Source of the DNA: Sphingorhabdus contaminans
Lineage (GTDB): Bacteria > Pseudomonadota > Alphaproteobacteria > Sphingomonadales > Sphingomonadaceae
Assembly: GCF_007280415.1 (NCBI RefSeq)
Contig: NZ_VKKU01000002.1
Coordinates: forward strand, 248,001 to 312,000
Direction: 5' to 3'
DNA length: 64,000 nucleotides
Position numbers and translations under genes: made by a program. Within the stretch, counting starts at the first letter, position 1. The number at the start of each line of letters is the position of its first letter. Positions 35,382-44,307 of this stretch are shown here, one piece after another. The notes under the pieces are model-generated. The model did not search any database and had not been told where the DNA came from. It saw only the letters and a program-made list of their open reading frames with translations.

Positions 35382-36362
35382 TTAGCGCGCGGTTCCGTTC
35401 ATCCGTTTCAGCGTTGCAAGCGCCGCGGCCAGGGCGGAGTCCATATTGTCATCTTCCACGGCGGCTACATCATGCACCACTTCAAGGGCCGGGCGGCCGT
35501 CGCGGGTGGGTTCGATGCTGATATCGGCGTCGGCGACATCCTGGATATGCGCGTCTTCGTCCGCTTGGGCGGCGGGCTGCGGCATCGAAAGGATCGCGGC
35601 GACGCTTTCCAGTTCGGCAAGCTGTTTCTGCCGTTCGGCAACGGCGGCCTCCAGTTGGGCGACCATTTCGGCGAGTGTCGGCTGCACATCTTCGGCAGCG
35701 ACGGGGGCCACAGGTGCCACCGGTTCGGGCGCGATTTCGGCGAGGGCCATATCCGCAACAGGCTCCTGCGTCCCGATTTCCTCAGCAGCGGGCTCTTCAG
35801 CGGCTGGCGCCAGAGTGACCTCGGTTGCAACATCTGCAAGGTCGAGCACCGGCAGATCCTGTGTTGCGGACAGCGGGCGGCGGGGCGGGGCGTCGGGATG
35901 GGCATCGCCGTTGCGCAGCTTGGGCAAATCGGCAAGTTCGGTAATGGCGTCTTCGTCATGCTGCCAGGGCATTTTCGGCAAGGAAAGGGCAGGCATGCGG
36001 AAACGGGCGAGACGGTCGGCAAAGCCGGGCTTTTCGTCTTCCTCGTCAATTATCCAGTCCGGCACGGATGGCTCTGCGACGGGAGCAGGTGCGGGACGAT
36101 GCTTTGCTGCGCCATCAAAGCGGAGCAGCAGATAGGTCAATGCCGACAGGGTGAAGGCACCGGTGCCAAAAGCGATCAAGGCGCGGGCCGTGTCGCCAAG
36201 AGGCGCGCGTGCGGCAGGAACCAGTTCGGAAAGTCCGGTCGCGCCGGTCACCGATTCGAGCAGGGTAACAGGTACAAACATTGTCGCAACGGCGGCCATT
36301 GTTGCACCCGCCATTGCAATCGCAACGGCTTTAACCTGGCTGTTTGGCACGCTTTTCGGCAT
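35382..36362 (-). CDS. Membrane protein with long acidic Ala/Pro-rich tail, unknown function
   Basis: This 326-residue protein has two membrane helices (about 11-31 and 58-80) and a long cytoplasmic tail rich in Ala, Pro, Glu and Asp. A short helical segment follows (LAEMVAQLEAAVAERQKQLA, about 225-250), and the end is NMDSALAAALATLKRMNGTAR. I recognise no named family. It begins 30 bp after the exosortase-associated glycosyltransferase on the same strand and may be co-transcribed. Low-complexity composition makes homology claims unsafe. Confidence 0.75.
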   Translation of the reverse strand: MPKSVPNSQVKAVAIAMAGATMAAVATMFVPVTLLESVTGATGLSELVPAARAPLGDTARALIAFGTGAFTLSALTYLLLRFDGAAKHRPAPAPVAEPSVPDWIIDEEDEKPGFADRLARFRMPALSLPKMPWQHDEDAITELADLPKLRNGDAHPDAPPRRPLSATQDLPVLDLADVATEVTLAPAAEEPAAEEIGTQEPVADMALAEIAPEPVAPVAPVAAEDVQPTLAEMVAQLEAAVAERQKQLAELESVAAILSMPQPAAQADEDAHIQDVADADISIEPTRDGRPALEVVHDVAAVEDDNMDSALAAALATLKRMNGTAR

Positions 36363-36392
36363 TTTGTACTTCCTGTTGGTCCACCCTTGCGT

Positions 36393-37616
36393 TCACGCCG
36401 CTCGGGCAATTGCCTTATCCCCTATCAGCAAATGGTAAACAGGATCGTAACGATAAATATTCTTCTGCCAACTGCGTTCATTCCGGACATAATGCCGCGC
36501 CCGGTCGCGCATCGCGTCCCAGCCGGAGCGGTTGGCAAACAGGCGGTCCAGCGCGGCGGCAAGGTCGGCCGGATTATCGGCAGCGAACAGGGTGCCGGTG
36601 TCGCCATCCCGGATCAGTTCCCGGTGCCCGCCGACGTCCGATGCCGCAACCAGCCGCCCCTGCGCCATCGCCTCCAGCGGCTTGAGCGGGGTGACAAGAT
36701 CGGTCAGGCGCATCTTCTTGCGCGGATAGGCCAGCAGGTCGACAAGGCTGTAATAACGCTCGACCTCCTCATGCGAGACGCGGCCGACAAAATGGATACG
36801 GTCGGCCCAAGGCGATGCCAGCGATTGCGCGCGCAGTGCCTGCTCCATCGGCCCGCCACCGACCATTAGCAGATGGGCATCATGCGCCATTAACGGCATG
36901 GCGGCGATCAGGTCGTCCAGCCCCTCATAATCGTAGAAGCTGCCAATATAGCCGATGACATCCTTGCCCGTCAGGCCAAGCTCGGCGGCGAGCGCGGCGT
37001 CGGGCGGCGGCGGTGATCCGAACAGTTCAAGGTCGACGCCGTTCGGGGAAATGGTGATTTTCGACGGCGGCACACCGCGCCCGACCAGATCGCTTTTCAA
37101 CCCTTCGCAGATGACCGCGACCGCATCGGCATGGCTCACCACATAATTTTCAAGCGCGCGCGTCAGGCGGTATTTGGCCGAACCTTCGCTGCCCGTGCCA
37201 TTGCCGACCGCCGCATCTTCCCAAAAGGCGCGGATTTCATAAACCAGCGGCAGGCTGAGACGCTGCGCCGCGCGAAAGGCGGCGAGACCGTTGAGGGCGG
37301 GCGAATGGGCGTGGAGCAGATCGAACGGCCAGCGCGCGTGCAGCGCGACGATCGCATCGGCAAGCGCGGCGATTTCCCGCCATTCGCGCAAGGGCGAAGG
37401 TCCGGACACTTCACCCAAAGTGCGGTGGAAGGTCAGGCCCTCGACCGTCTCTTGCGCGGCATCGGGAAGCTGTCCGTGCTGATACTGCCGCACACCAGTG
37501 ATTCCGGCGACATCCCACCCGGCGGCAGCCTGCGCCTTCATGATGGCGCGGGTGCGGAACGTGTAACCGCTGTGCAGCGGCAGGCTGTGATCGAGAATGT
37601 GGAGTATGCGCGACAT
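36393..37616 (-). CDS. Exosortase A system-associated glycosyltransferase (GT4 type)
   Basis: The 407-residue protein has the N-terminal RILHILDHSLPLHSGYTFR that marks the PEP-CTERM/exosortase-associated glycosyltransferase family, and a GT-B fold with the nucleotide-sugar region PLKPLEAMAQGRLVAASDVGG. It transfers a sugar to a lipid-linked or exported glycan. It is divergent from the O-glycosylation ligase at 37881, another exosortase-A-associated gene, which supports a shared surface polysaccharide pathway. The exosortase itself is not in the window. Confidence 0.9.
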   Translation of the reverse strand: MSRILHILDHSLPLHSGYTFRTRAIMKAQAAAGWDVAGITGVRQYQHGQLPDAAQETVEGLTFHRTLGEVSGPSPLREWREIAALADAIVALHARWPFDLLHAHSPALNGLAAFRAAQRLSLPLVYEIRAFWEDAAVGNGTGSEGSAKYRLTRALENYVVSHADAVAVICEGLKSDLVGRGVPPSKITISPNGVDLELFGSPPPPDAALAAELGLTGKDVIGYIGSFYDYEGLDDLIAAMPLMAHDAHLLMVGGGPMEQALRAQSLASPWADRIHFVGRVSHEEVERYYSLVDLLAYPRKKMRLTDLVTPLKPLEAMAQGRLVAASDVGGHRELIRDGDTGTLFAADNPADLAAALDRLFANRSGWDAMRDRARHYVRNERSWQKNIYRYDPVYHLLIGDKAIARAA

Positions 37617-37717
37617 GGGCCAAATCCCTGCCAGAAAAGGATTAACGTCACGTCAACCCGGCGCGGATATAGGCAAGCTATGACAGGCGCCGCCCGGCCA
37701 AATGGGACATATCCCCG

Positions 37718-37888
37718 GTGATCGACAATTTTTCGATCCTGCTGAGTCACGCCCTGCTCGCATTTGCGTTGTGGCATCTCATGAACCGGCCCGACCTCGA
37801 CGTCGAAGATCCGCCGGCACCGGACGAAAAGCCAACCGGATTTGCAAAGCCCCGGCGGCCGGGGCCCGGGGGTACGCCCGATGCGTGA
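37718..37888 (+). CDS. Small single-helix membrane protein upstream of the ligase
   Basis: GTG at 37718 opens a 56-residue reading with a hydrophobic segment (FSILLSHALLAFALWHLM), then an acidic Asp/Pro stretch and a Gly/Pro/Arg-rich end. Its stop overlaps the ATG of the O-glycosylation ligase by eight bases, which suggests translational coupling. A weak GGGA lies about 10 bases upstream. It may be a real small membrane protein or only a leader peptide. Confidence 0.45.
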   Translation: MIDNFSILLSHALLAFALWHLMNRPDLDVEDPPAPDEKPTGFAKPRRPGPGGTPDA

Positions 37889-39245
37889 CCTGATCTTCGT
37901 CGGCTATATCGCGCTCATCATGCTGATGGCGTTCAAGCGGCCATTCCTGTTCACGCTGGTCTACGCCTATGTCGACATCGTGTCGCCGCAACGGCTCAGT
38001 TATTTCCTGCTGAACTCGGTGCCGCTGTCGCTGATCCTCTTTGCTCTCGCCTTTCTGGGATTTGCGCTCGGCGATGATAAAAAGGACGTGCGCGTGTCGC
38101 CGCGCTGGTTCCTGCTGATCCTGCTGCTCGGCTATTGCGGCTACACCACCTCGGTCGCGGCGGAACCCGTGGCGGCGCTCGACAAATGGAACTGGGTCTG
38201 GAAAGCGCTGGTGTTTGCGGCCTTCCTGCCGCTGACATTGCGCACCAAATTGCGGATGGAGGCGACCATTTTGACGATGGTGCTCTGCGCGTCCGCCCTG
38301 ATTGTGACCGGCGGAATCAAGACCGCGGCGGGTGGCGGCGGCTATGGTTCGCTCGTCATCCTGATCGACGACAATAGCGGCCTGTTCGAAGGCAGTATCG
38401 TGTCCTGCGTCGCGATCACCATCATCCCCCTCATCCTCTGGCTCGCCAAACACGGGACGATCTTCAAACCCGACTGGAAAGTGCGCGCCTATGCCGCTTG
38501 CCTGATTTTCGCCTGCCTTCTTATCCCTGTCGGGACGCAGGCGCGCACGGGTATTGTGTGCATTGCGGTGCTCGGCATCCTGCTGCTGCGCTATGTCCGG
38601 CACCGGATGCTGTATCTGGGCGCGGTCGCGCTGGTCGGGCTGGCCGCCGTGCCGTTCCTGCCGTCCAGTTTCACCACGCGCGCGGACACGATCAAAAATT
38701 ACAAAGCCGACGAATCCGCCTCCACCCGCCTCGCCGTCTGGGCGTGGACCTGGGAATATGTGAAGGAGCATCCCCTGGGCGGCGGCTTTGACGTCTACCG
38801 GCAGAACCGCATCCGCTATGACATGGAACAGCGCAGCAATCCGGACCAACCCGCCGATTTTGACGCACCCGCCGTGCGCGAGATCGTCGACGAAGGCCGC
38901 GCCTTCCATTCCAGCTATTTCGAAATGCTGGGCGAGCAGGGCTTTCCGGGCCTGCTGATGTGGCTCATCATCCATCTGGGCGGCGTCTGGCGGATGGAGG
39001 TCATCAGCCGGATGTACCGCAAACGCAACCGCCCCGACGAACAATGGATCGCCCCGCTCGCCACCGCCTTGCAGAACAGCCAGATCATCTATCTGGTCGG
39101 CTCGCTGTTTGTAGGCATCGCGTTCCAGACCTTTTTCTACATGCTGATCGCGCTGCAGATCAGTTTCGACACCTATCTCGCCCGCCGCCGCAAGGAAGCG
39201 GCGTGGCGGCCCTTGACGAGCCGGCGGAAACTGGCCGAGGCCTAA
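37881..39245 (+). CDS. Probable O-glycosylation ligase, exosortase A system-associated
   Basis: The 454-residue polytopic protein belongs to the O-antigen ligase (Wzy_C) superfamily, with N-terminal MRDLIFVGYIALIMLMAFKR and PQRLSYFL characteristic of the exosortase-A-associated group. Eleven or so membrane helices flank a periplasmic loop (about 270-345) containing ASTRLAVWAWTWEYVKEHPL and the catalytic-loop residues of the family. It would join a glycan to a sorted protein or carrier. The start at 37881 avoids reading through the Arg/Pro-rich leader. Confidence 0.88.
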   Translation: MRDLIFVGYIALIMLMAFKRPFLFTLVYAYVDIVSPQRLSYFLLNSVPLSLILFALAFLGFALGDDKKDVRVSPRWFLLILLLGYCGYTTSVAAEPVAALDKWNWVWKALVFAAFLPLTLRTKLRMEATILTMVLCASALIVTGGIKTAAGGGGYGSLVILIDDNSGLFEGSIVSCVAITIIPLILWLAKHGTIFKPDWKVRAYAACLIFACLLIPVGTQARTGIVCIAVLGILLLRYVRHRMLYLGAVALVGLAAVPFLPSSFTTRADTIKNYKADESASTRLAVWAWTWEYVKEHPLGGGFDVYRQNRIRYDMEQRSNPDQPADFDAPAVREIVDEGRAFHSSYFEMLGEQGFPGLLMWLIIHLGGVWRMEVISRMYRKRNRPDEQWIAPLATALQNSQIIYLVGSLFVGIAFQTFFYMLIALQISFDTYLARRRKEAAWRPLTSRRKLAEA

Positions 39246-39322
39246 AGGCGAAGGCAGCGCCACGGGAACAAAGCCCCATCAGGCGCATTGTGTGCGGCGA
39301 AGAACCCCCTTAAAGCCGAAGC

Positions 39323-40492
39323 ATGACCAAAACGACGCCGACCCCTGCCCCCCGCATCAATCCTGACGCCATTCTCCCCCGCCTCGAAGCCTACTGGACG
39401 ACACTGGTCACCTGGGTGGAAGGCAATGTTGTCGAGCTTGGAATAGCCGTCGCCGCCGCGGTGGTAGTGTTCCTGTTACTGAGCTGGCTCAAGCGGATCG
39501 CGGCCAAGGTCGCGCGGGAAAGCGAGCATCGCGCGGAGCTTAAATCCATCATCGCCCGCACACTTGCGCGCACCAGCAAATTCTTCCGCGTGATGGTCGC
39601 GGTCGAGGTCGTCAACCGCTACGCCAACGCGCCCGACATGCTGACGCGCACCGTGGACGTGCTGTTCACCATCGCGGTCACGATCCAGATCGCGGTATGG
39701 CTGCGCGAAATCATCTTGGGCCTGATCGAACGGCGGGTGAACGAAGGCCAGCATGAGCGGGACACGCTGGCGAGCGCGATGGTCCTGATCCGCCTGTCCG
39801 TCAGCTTCGCCCTGTTCGCCATCGCGGCCATCGTCATCCTCGACAATCTGGGCGTGAATGTCACCGGCCTGATCGCCGGGCTTGGCGTCGGCGGTATCGC
39901 CATCGGCCTTGCCGCGCAGGGCATATTTTCCGACCTGTTTGCCGCCATCTCGATCATTTTCGACAAACCCTTTCGCCGGGGCGACACGGTCACCTATGAC
40001 ACGACGACCGCACGTGTTGAAAAGATCGGCATGAAAAGCACCCGCCTGCGCGCATTGACGGGGGAGGAGAAGATCATTGCCAACAGCAAGCTGCTGGAAA
40101 AGGAAATTACCAACAACACGCTGACCGTCTATCGCCGGATCACCTTTCCGCTCAGCCTGGTTTACCAGACACCGCCCGAGGTTGCGGCCAAAGTGCCGGT
40201 GTTGTTGAAAGAAATCGTGGAAGAGCATGGCTATGAATATATCCGTGCAGGTTTCTTCACTTTCGGACCAAGTTCGCTCGATTTCCAGCTGGTGTTCGAT
40301 GTCACCAGCGATGACGCCGAAGAGATGTTCGACGCACGTCATGTGATCGGCATCGCAATTGTCCAGCGATTTGCCAGCGAAGGCATCGAATTTGCCTATC
40401 CCACGCAGACAACCTTCACCGCCGCCCCGGACGGCACGCTGGTGATGCCTTATGCGCCTGCGGCGGCACCGAAGACCCGGACGAAGAGTTGA
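39323..40492 (+). CDS. MscS family mechanosensitive channel
   Basis: The 389-residue protein has about five membrane helices, the pore-lining Gly/Ala helix VTGLIAGLGVGGIAIGLAAQ and the beta-domain entry FDKPFRRGDTVTYD. It relieves osmotic pressure by opening under membrane tension. It follows the ligase by 77 bp and appears to have its own leader. Nothing links it functionally to the glycan genes. Confidence 0.92.
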   Translation: MTKTTPTPAPRINPDAILPRLEAYWTTLVTWVEGNVVELGIAVAAAVVVFLLLSWLKRIAAKVARESEHRAELKSIIARTLARTSKFFRVMVAVEVVNRYANAPDMLTRTVDVLFTIAVTIQIAVWLREIILGLIERRVNEGQHERDTLASAMVLIRLSVSFALFAIAAIVILDNLGVNVTGLIAGLGVGGIAIGLAAQGIFSDLFAAISIIFDKPFRRGDTVTYDTTTARVEKIGMKSTRLRALTGEEKIIANSKLLEKEITNNTLTVYRRITFPLSLVYQTPPEVAAKVPVLLKEIVEEHGYEYIRAGFFTFGPSSLDFQLVFDVTSDDAEEMFDARHVIGIAIVQRFASEGIEFAYPTQTTFTAAPDGTLVMPYAPAAAPKTRTKS

Positions 40493-40676
40493 TGTCTGGA
40501 TAACGGGCCAGTCCCCACCGACCGACATTTTTTGAGAGAATCACCCGGCCTCCCGCACTGGCCATTTCGCCAGTTGCCGCAACATCCAAGCATGCCGTAA
40601 CGGCAAATGCGCAGGGGTTGTAAATCGCCGCCAATCGGGCCACGATAGGGCAAAATCAAGCTTAGGAGGAATGCCG

Positions 40677-41135
40677 ATGACCACCATAACCCCCGCCGAA
40701 CTCGCCACCAAAGTGGGTGAAAAAATCGGCACATCCGAATGGATTCTGGTTGATCAGGAGATGATCAACAAATTCGCCGATGCAACAGGCGATCACCAGT
40801 TCATCCACGTCAACGAAGAAATGGCCAAAATGACCCCCTTTGGCGGGACCATTGCCCATGGCTTTCTGACGCTGTCGCTATTCCCCGTCATGTCCGCAAA
40901 ATCGGACACGCCCCGCGTCGAAGGCGTCAAAATGGGCGTCAACTATGGCGGCAACAAAACCCGTTTCCTTGCACCTGTCCGTTCCGGCAAGCGGGTGCGC
41001 GGCCATTTCAAGCTGCTTGAGCTGGTCGAAAAGCGTCCCGGCCAATGGCAGCAGACGCTCGAATTCACGGTCGAGATTGAAGGCGAGGACAAGCCCGCCC
41101 TTCAGGCCGAATGGATCAGCCAGTTTTTCGTATAA
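40677..41135 (+). CDS. MaoC-like (R)-hydratase, NodN type
   Basis: The 152-residue protein has the hot-dog hydratase motif FADATGDHQFIHVNEEMA with catalytic Asp and His, then FGGTIAHGFLTLSLFP. MaoC-like enzymes hydrate enoyl-CoA or trans-2-enoyl thioesters. AGGAGG lies seven bases before the ATG at 40677, so that start is preferred to 40671. It is 25 bp from the thiolase, and the two could serve fatty acid or polyhydroxyalkanoate metabolism together with phaZ at 44308; this link is inference. Confidence 0.9.
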   Translation: MTTITPAELATKVGEKIGTSEWILVDQEMINKFADATGDHQFIHVNEEMAKMTPFGGTIAHGFLTLSLFPVMSAKSDTPRVEGVKMGVNYGGNKTRFLAPVRSGKRVRGHFKLLELVEKRPGQWQQTLEFTVEIEGEDKPALQAEWISQFFV

Positions 41136-41159
41136 TCTTCTATTCAAGGAACCACTCCC

Positions 41160-42338
41160 ATGCGTGATGCAGTTATCGTTTCCACCGCCCGTACCGCCAT
41201 TGGCAAAGCCTATCGCGGCGGGTTCAACGCAACCACCGGCCCGACCCTGGGCAGCTATTCACTGAAGGCCGCGGTCGAACGCGCTGGCATCGAAGGCGGC
41301 GAAGTTGACGACGTCCTGTGGGGCGCCGCGTTGCAGCAGGGCACACAGGCAGGCAACCTTGCGCGTCAGGTGGCGCTGCGGGCCGGACTGCCGATCTCGG
41401 TATCGGGCATGACCATGGACCGCCAATGCTCGTCGGGCCTGATGTCCATCGCCACGGCCGCCAAGCAGATCATCGTCGACAATGTCGACATCATGGCCGC
41501 CGGTGGTCAGGAATCGATCAGCCTTGTGCAGACCAAAGAAATGCGGGTGCAGCCCGACCGTGAACTGATCGAAATGCACAACGCCATTTATATGCCGATG
41601 CTGCAGACCGCTGAAGTGGTTGCCAAGCGCTATAATATCAGCCGCGATGCCATGGACGAATATGCCCTCCAGTCGCAGCAGCGCACCGCCGCCGCACAAG
41701 CCGCCGGCTATTTCGATGCTGAAATTGTTCCCGTCACCACCACCATGAATGTGACGAACAAGGAAACCGGCGAAGTGACCCAGAAAGAAGTCACCATTGC
41801 CAAGGACGAAGGCAACCGCGCCGACACCCAGTTGGCCGGACTCCAAGCGCTCCAGCCCGTGCTTGGCCCGGACATGACGATCACCGCCGGCAATGCCAGC
41901 CAGTTGTCCGACGGATCGTCGGCAAGCGTGCTGATGGAAGCCAAGGTTGCCGAAAAGAAGGGCCTCAATCCGCTGGGCCGCTATGTCGGCATGGCCGTCG
42001 CCGGCACCGAGCCCGACGAAATGGGCATTGGTCCGGTTTTTGCCATCCCGAAATTGCTGCAGCGTTTCGGCCTGAAAATGGACGATATCGGCATCTGGGA
42101 ACTGAACGAAGCTTTCGCCGTGCAGGTGCTCTATTGCCGCGACAAGCTGGGCATCCCCAATGAACTGCTGAACGTTAACGGCGGCTCGATCTCCATCGGC
42201 CACCCCTATGGCATGACCGGCGCGCGCTGCACCGGCCACGCCCTGATCGAAGGCAAACGCCGCGGTGCCAAATATGGCGTCGTCACCATGTGCGTCGGCG
42301 GCGGCATGGGCGCAGCAGGGCTGTTTGAAATCTTTTAA
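41160..42338 (+). CDS. Acetyl-CoA C-acyltransferase (thiolase)
   Basis: The 392-residue enzyme shows the thiolase catalytic set: nucleophile Cys in [11 protein letters not shown] near residue 88, His in [16 protein letters not shown] near 347 and Cys in [18 protein letters not shown] near 378. It condenses or cleaves acyl-CoA in beta-oxidation or acetoacetyl-CoA synthesis. It has a Shine-Dalgarno (AAGGA) and follows the MaoC gene closely. Confidence 0.95.
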   Translation: MRDAVIVSTARTAIGKAYRGGFNATTGPTLGSYSLKAAVERAGIEGGEVDDVLWGAALQQGTQAGNLARQVALRAGLPISVSGMTMDRQCSSGLMSIATAAKQIIVDNVDIMAAGGQESISLVQTKEMRVQPDRELIEMHNAIYMPMLQTAEVVAKRYNISRDAMDEYALQSQQRTAAAQAAGYFDAEIVPVTTTMNVTNKETGEVTQKEVTIAKDEGNRADTQLAGLQALQPVLGPDMTITAGNASQLSDGSSASVLMEAKVAEKKGLNPLGRYVGMAVAGTEPDEMGIGPVFAIPKLLQRFGLKMDDIGIWELNEAFAVQVLYCRDKLGIPNELLNVNGGSISIGHPYGMTGARCTGHALIEGKRRGAKYGVVTMCVGGGMGAAGLFEIF

Positions 42339-42476
42339 GGCGCAATGTGGAGGCGGGCCTGTTTGGGCCTGTCTCCTCCTCCGCTTTGGCGATCAATATG
42401 GAATAGGGTCTTGATTTATAAGGCAACTTCCTAAATTAGCCAAAATACAGTCTGGAAGTCATTCCATTTCTTTCTA

Positions 42477-42514
42477 GAACCCGGTCGCTGTAACGGCCGG
42501 GTTCAACCTTTTTT
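42477..42514 (+). terminator. Terminator downstream of the thiolase gene
   Basis: GAACCCGG (42477-42484) and CCGGGTTC (42497-42504) form an 8-bp stem with a 12-base loop, followed by AACC and six T (42509-42514). It lies 138 bp after the stop. The stretch between holds a weaker hairpin just after the stop and nothing else. Confidence 0.6.
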
Positions 42515-42528
42515 GGGACTGCCTGTTT

Positions 42529-42632
42529 GGAACGTAGTCACCAGGGTGACGGTCGTTTCGAGTTTCAAGGGCTCCGGGCGGTATAAGCGGATGTCCGATG
42601 ACCGCCCCCTCTCCCAACGGGAGAGGGGGTCA
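42529..42632. repeat. Remnant of dispersed repeats: GGAACGTAGTCACC and an outer hairpin
   Basis: GGAACGTAGTCACC (42529-42542) matches 34226-34239. At 42605-42631 a CCCCTCTCCC/GGGAGAGGGG hairpin equals the outer arm of the structured elements, without an inner stem. The 350-bp gap (42339-42688) holds this, a terminator and no gene. Confidence 0.65.
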
Positions 42633-42688
42633 GGGTGACGGAACCCAAACGCCCTGAGCAGGTTTGCTCTCCTGAAAAGGAGACGAAC

Positions 42689-43189
42689 ATGACAAACCAT
42701 ACCGAAATCAAGGAAAAATTCTGGAAGGCGCTGAAGTCCGACCGGACCATGTTTCTGGGCCTTGCCGAGGGCGAAGACGGCCATGCGCGGCCGATGACGG
42801 CGCAGCTCGACGATGAAGAGCTGGAAGGTAATCTCTACAGCGGGCCAATCTGGTTTTTCACCTCGACCGAAAACGGGCTTTACCAGAAGATCAACCAGGA
42901 CGCGCGTGCCATGGCGCATTTCACGTCCAAGGGCCATGATGTGTGGGCGACCGTGCACGGCACGCTGACCACGACACGGGACCCGGTGATCATCGACCGT
43001 CTGTGGAACCGCTTTGTTGCGGCCTGGTATGACGGCAAGGACGATCCCAAAATCGCACTCATCCGCCTGGAACCGGAAAGTGCTGAAATCTGGATCGACG
43101 CGTCCAGCGTGGTTGCCGGTATCAAGATGCTTCTCGGCATCGACCCCAAGGAAGATTACAAGGACAAGGTTGCCGAAGTCAGCCTATAA
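42689..43189 (+). CDS. Pyridoxamine 5'-phosphate oxidase family, general-stress type
   Basis: The 166-residue protein has the split-barrel flavin-binding fold of PNPOx-like general stress proteins (FWKALKSDRTMFLGLA, GPIWFFTSTENGLYQKI, VWATVHGTLT). It probably binds FMN or F420-like cofactors and is soluble. AAAGGAG precedes the ATG at 42689. Its last codons overlap the dipeptide epimerase by six bases. Confidence 0.87.
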   Translation: MTNHTEIKEKFWKALKSDRTMFLGLAEGEDGHARPMTAQLDDEELEGNLYSGPIWFFTSTENGLYQKINQDARAMAHFTSKGHDVWATVHGTLTTTRDPVIIDRLWNRFVAAWYDGKDDPKIALIRLEPESAEIWIDASSVVAGIKMLLGIDPKEDYKDKVAEVSL

Positions 43190-44179
43190 AAAGCTTGGCA
43201 TCGGGGCGACTGTCCCGCCGTCAAAACCGAAATGGTCGGGCCGGTCTTCGGCAAGAAGCGCCGGTCCGTCCAGATCCACCCAGTCCGCCCGTTGCGCGAC
43301 CAGAAAGGCCGGGCCGACAGCAAGACTGGTGCACAGCATACAGCCGACCATGACCTTAAGCCCGCGTTCCTGCGCGGCGTCCGCAATCTTTAACGCCTCG
43401 GTCAGGCCCCCTGCCTTATCAAGCTTAATATTCACCCCGTCATAATAGGGTGCCAGCCGCGCAACATCGGCGGCACTGTGGCAGCTTTCGTCCGCCAGCA
43501 ACGGCAGGCAAGCCTGCACATCCGCCAGGAGCGCGTCGCGTCCTGCAGCGACCGGCTGTTCGATCATCTCCACACCCAGACCGGCCAGCGCCGCTGCCTC
43601 GGCCGCGATATCGAGGTCGCCCCAGCTTTCATTGGCATCGACAATCAGGCGCGCATCCGGTGCACCTGCGCGGACTGCGGCCACGCGGGCGACATCGCCA
43701 TCCCCTGTCAGTTTTAGTTTCAAAAGGCCGAAGCCGCGGGCGGCGGCCTTGGCGGCGTCCGCCTCCATCACATCCGGTTCGCCGAGCGAGATCGTAAAGG
43801 CGGTGACCAGCGGCGCGGGCGCAGCCTCCAGACCGGCATAGCGCCATAAGGGCACGCCTGCCGCCTTGGCCGCCAGATCCCACAGCGCACAGTCGAGCGC
43901 ATTGCGCGCCGCGCCGGGCGGAAGGAGGTGCTGCACCGCCTCGCGCGCGCCATCCGCGTCCATTGGTTCCAGCTGCGGCAACACGGCCTCGACCTCGGCA
44001 AGGCAGCTTTCGGCCGTTTCGCCATTATAATAGATGGCCGTACTCTCGCCTAACCCGAAATGCGCCCCGTCGCTGACGGCGACGACCAGCACATCGACAT
44101 AGGTCTTGGCCCCGCGCGCGATAATGAATTGCCCTGCAACCGGCCAGCGTTCGACAGCTGCACTTATACGTAGCGCCAT
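43184..44179 (-). CDS. Dipeptide epimerase (N-acetyl-D-Glu racemase DgcA-like)
   Basis: The 331-residue protein is an enolase-superfamily, muconate-lactonizing subgroup enzyme. The catalytic Lys is in LLKLKLTGDGD, metal ligands are in LIVDANESWGD (Asp), EMIEQPV (Glu) and LLADESCHS (Asp), and the second Lys is in VNIKLDKAGGL. Such enzymes epimerise L-Ala-D/L-Glu from murein recycling or racemise N-acetyl-glutamate. With the VanX-like enzyme at 11827 it points to dipeptide salvage; this link is inference. Confidence 0.85.
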   Translation of the reverse strand: MALRISAAVERWPVAGQFIIARGAKTYVDVLVVAVSDGAHFGLGESTAIYYNGETAESCLAEVEAVLPQLEPMDADGAREAVQHLLPPGAARNALDCALWDLAAKAAGVPLWRYAGLEAAPAPLVTAFTISLGEPDVMEADAAKAAARGFGLLKLKLTGDGDVARVAAVRAGAPDARLIVDANESWGDLDIAAEAAALAGLGVEMIEQPVAAGRDALLADVQACLPLLADESCHSAADVARLAPYYDGVNIKLDKAGGLTEALKIADAAQERGLKVMVGCMLCTSLAVGPAFLVAQRADWVDLDGPALLAEDRPDHFGFDGGTVAPMPSFL

Positions 44180-44259
44180 GGCCCCACCCCATCTTATCCT
44201 CAAGCAGACTGGCCAACTATCGGCGGCAATGCAAGCCGGGTTTCAGTGGGGAAGGTTTT

Positions 44260-44285
44260 GATTTTTCGTCAAAAGGAAGAAGGGG
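44260..44285 (+). repeat. Purine-rich gene-end motif, copy 3
   Basis: GATTTTTCGTCAAAAGGAAG continued by AAGGGG precedes the phaZ 3' end. It shares TTTTTCGTC and AAGGAAGAAG with copies at 34081, 35261 (minus) and 63361. A weak hairpin, TGTATACA flanked by G/C runs, follows at 44285-44302. Confidence 0.5.
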
Positions 44286-44307
44286 GGGTATGTATACACC
44301 CAACCCC

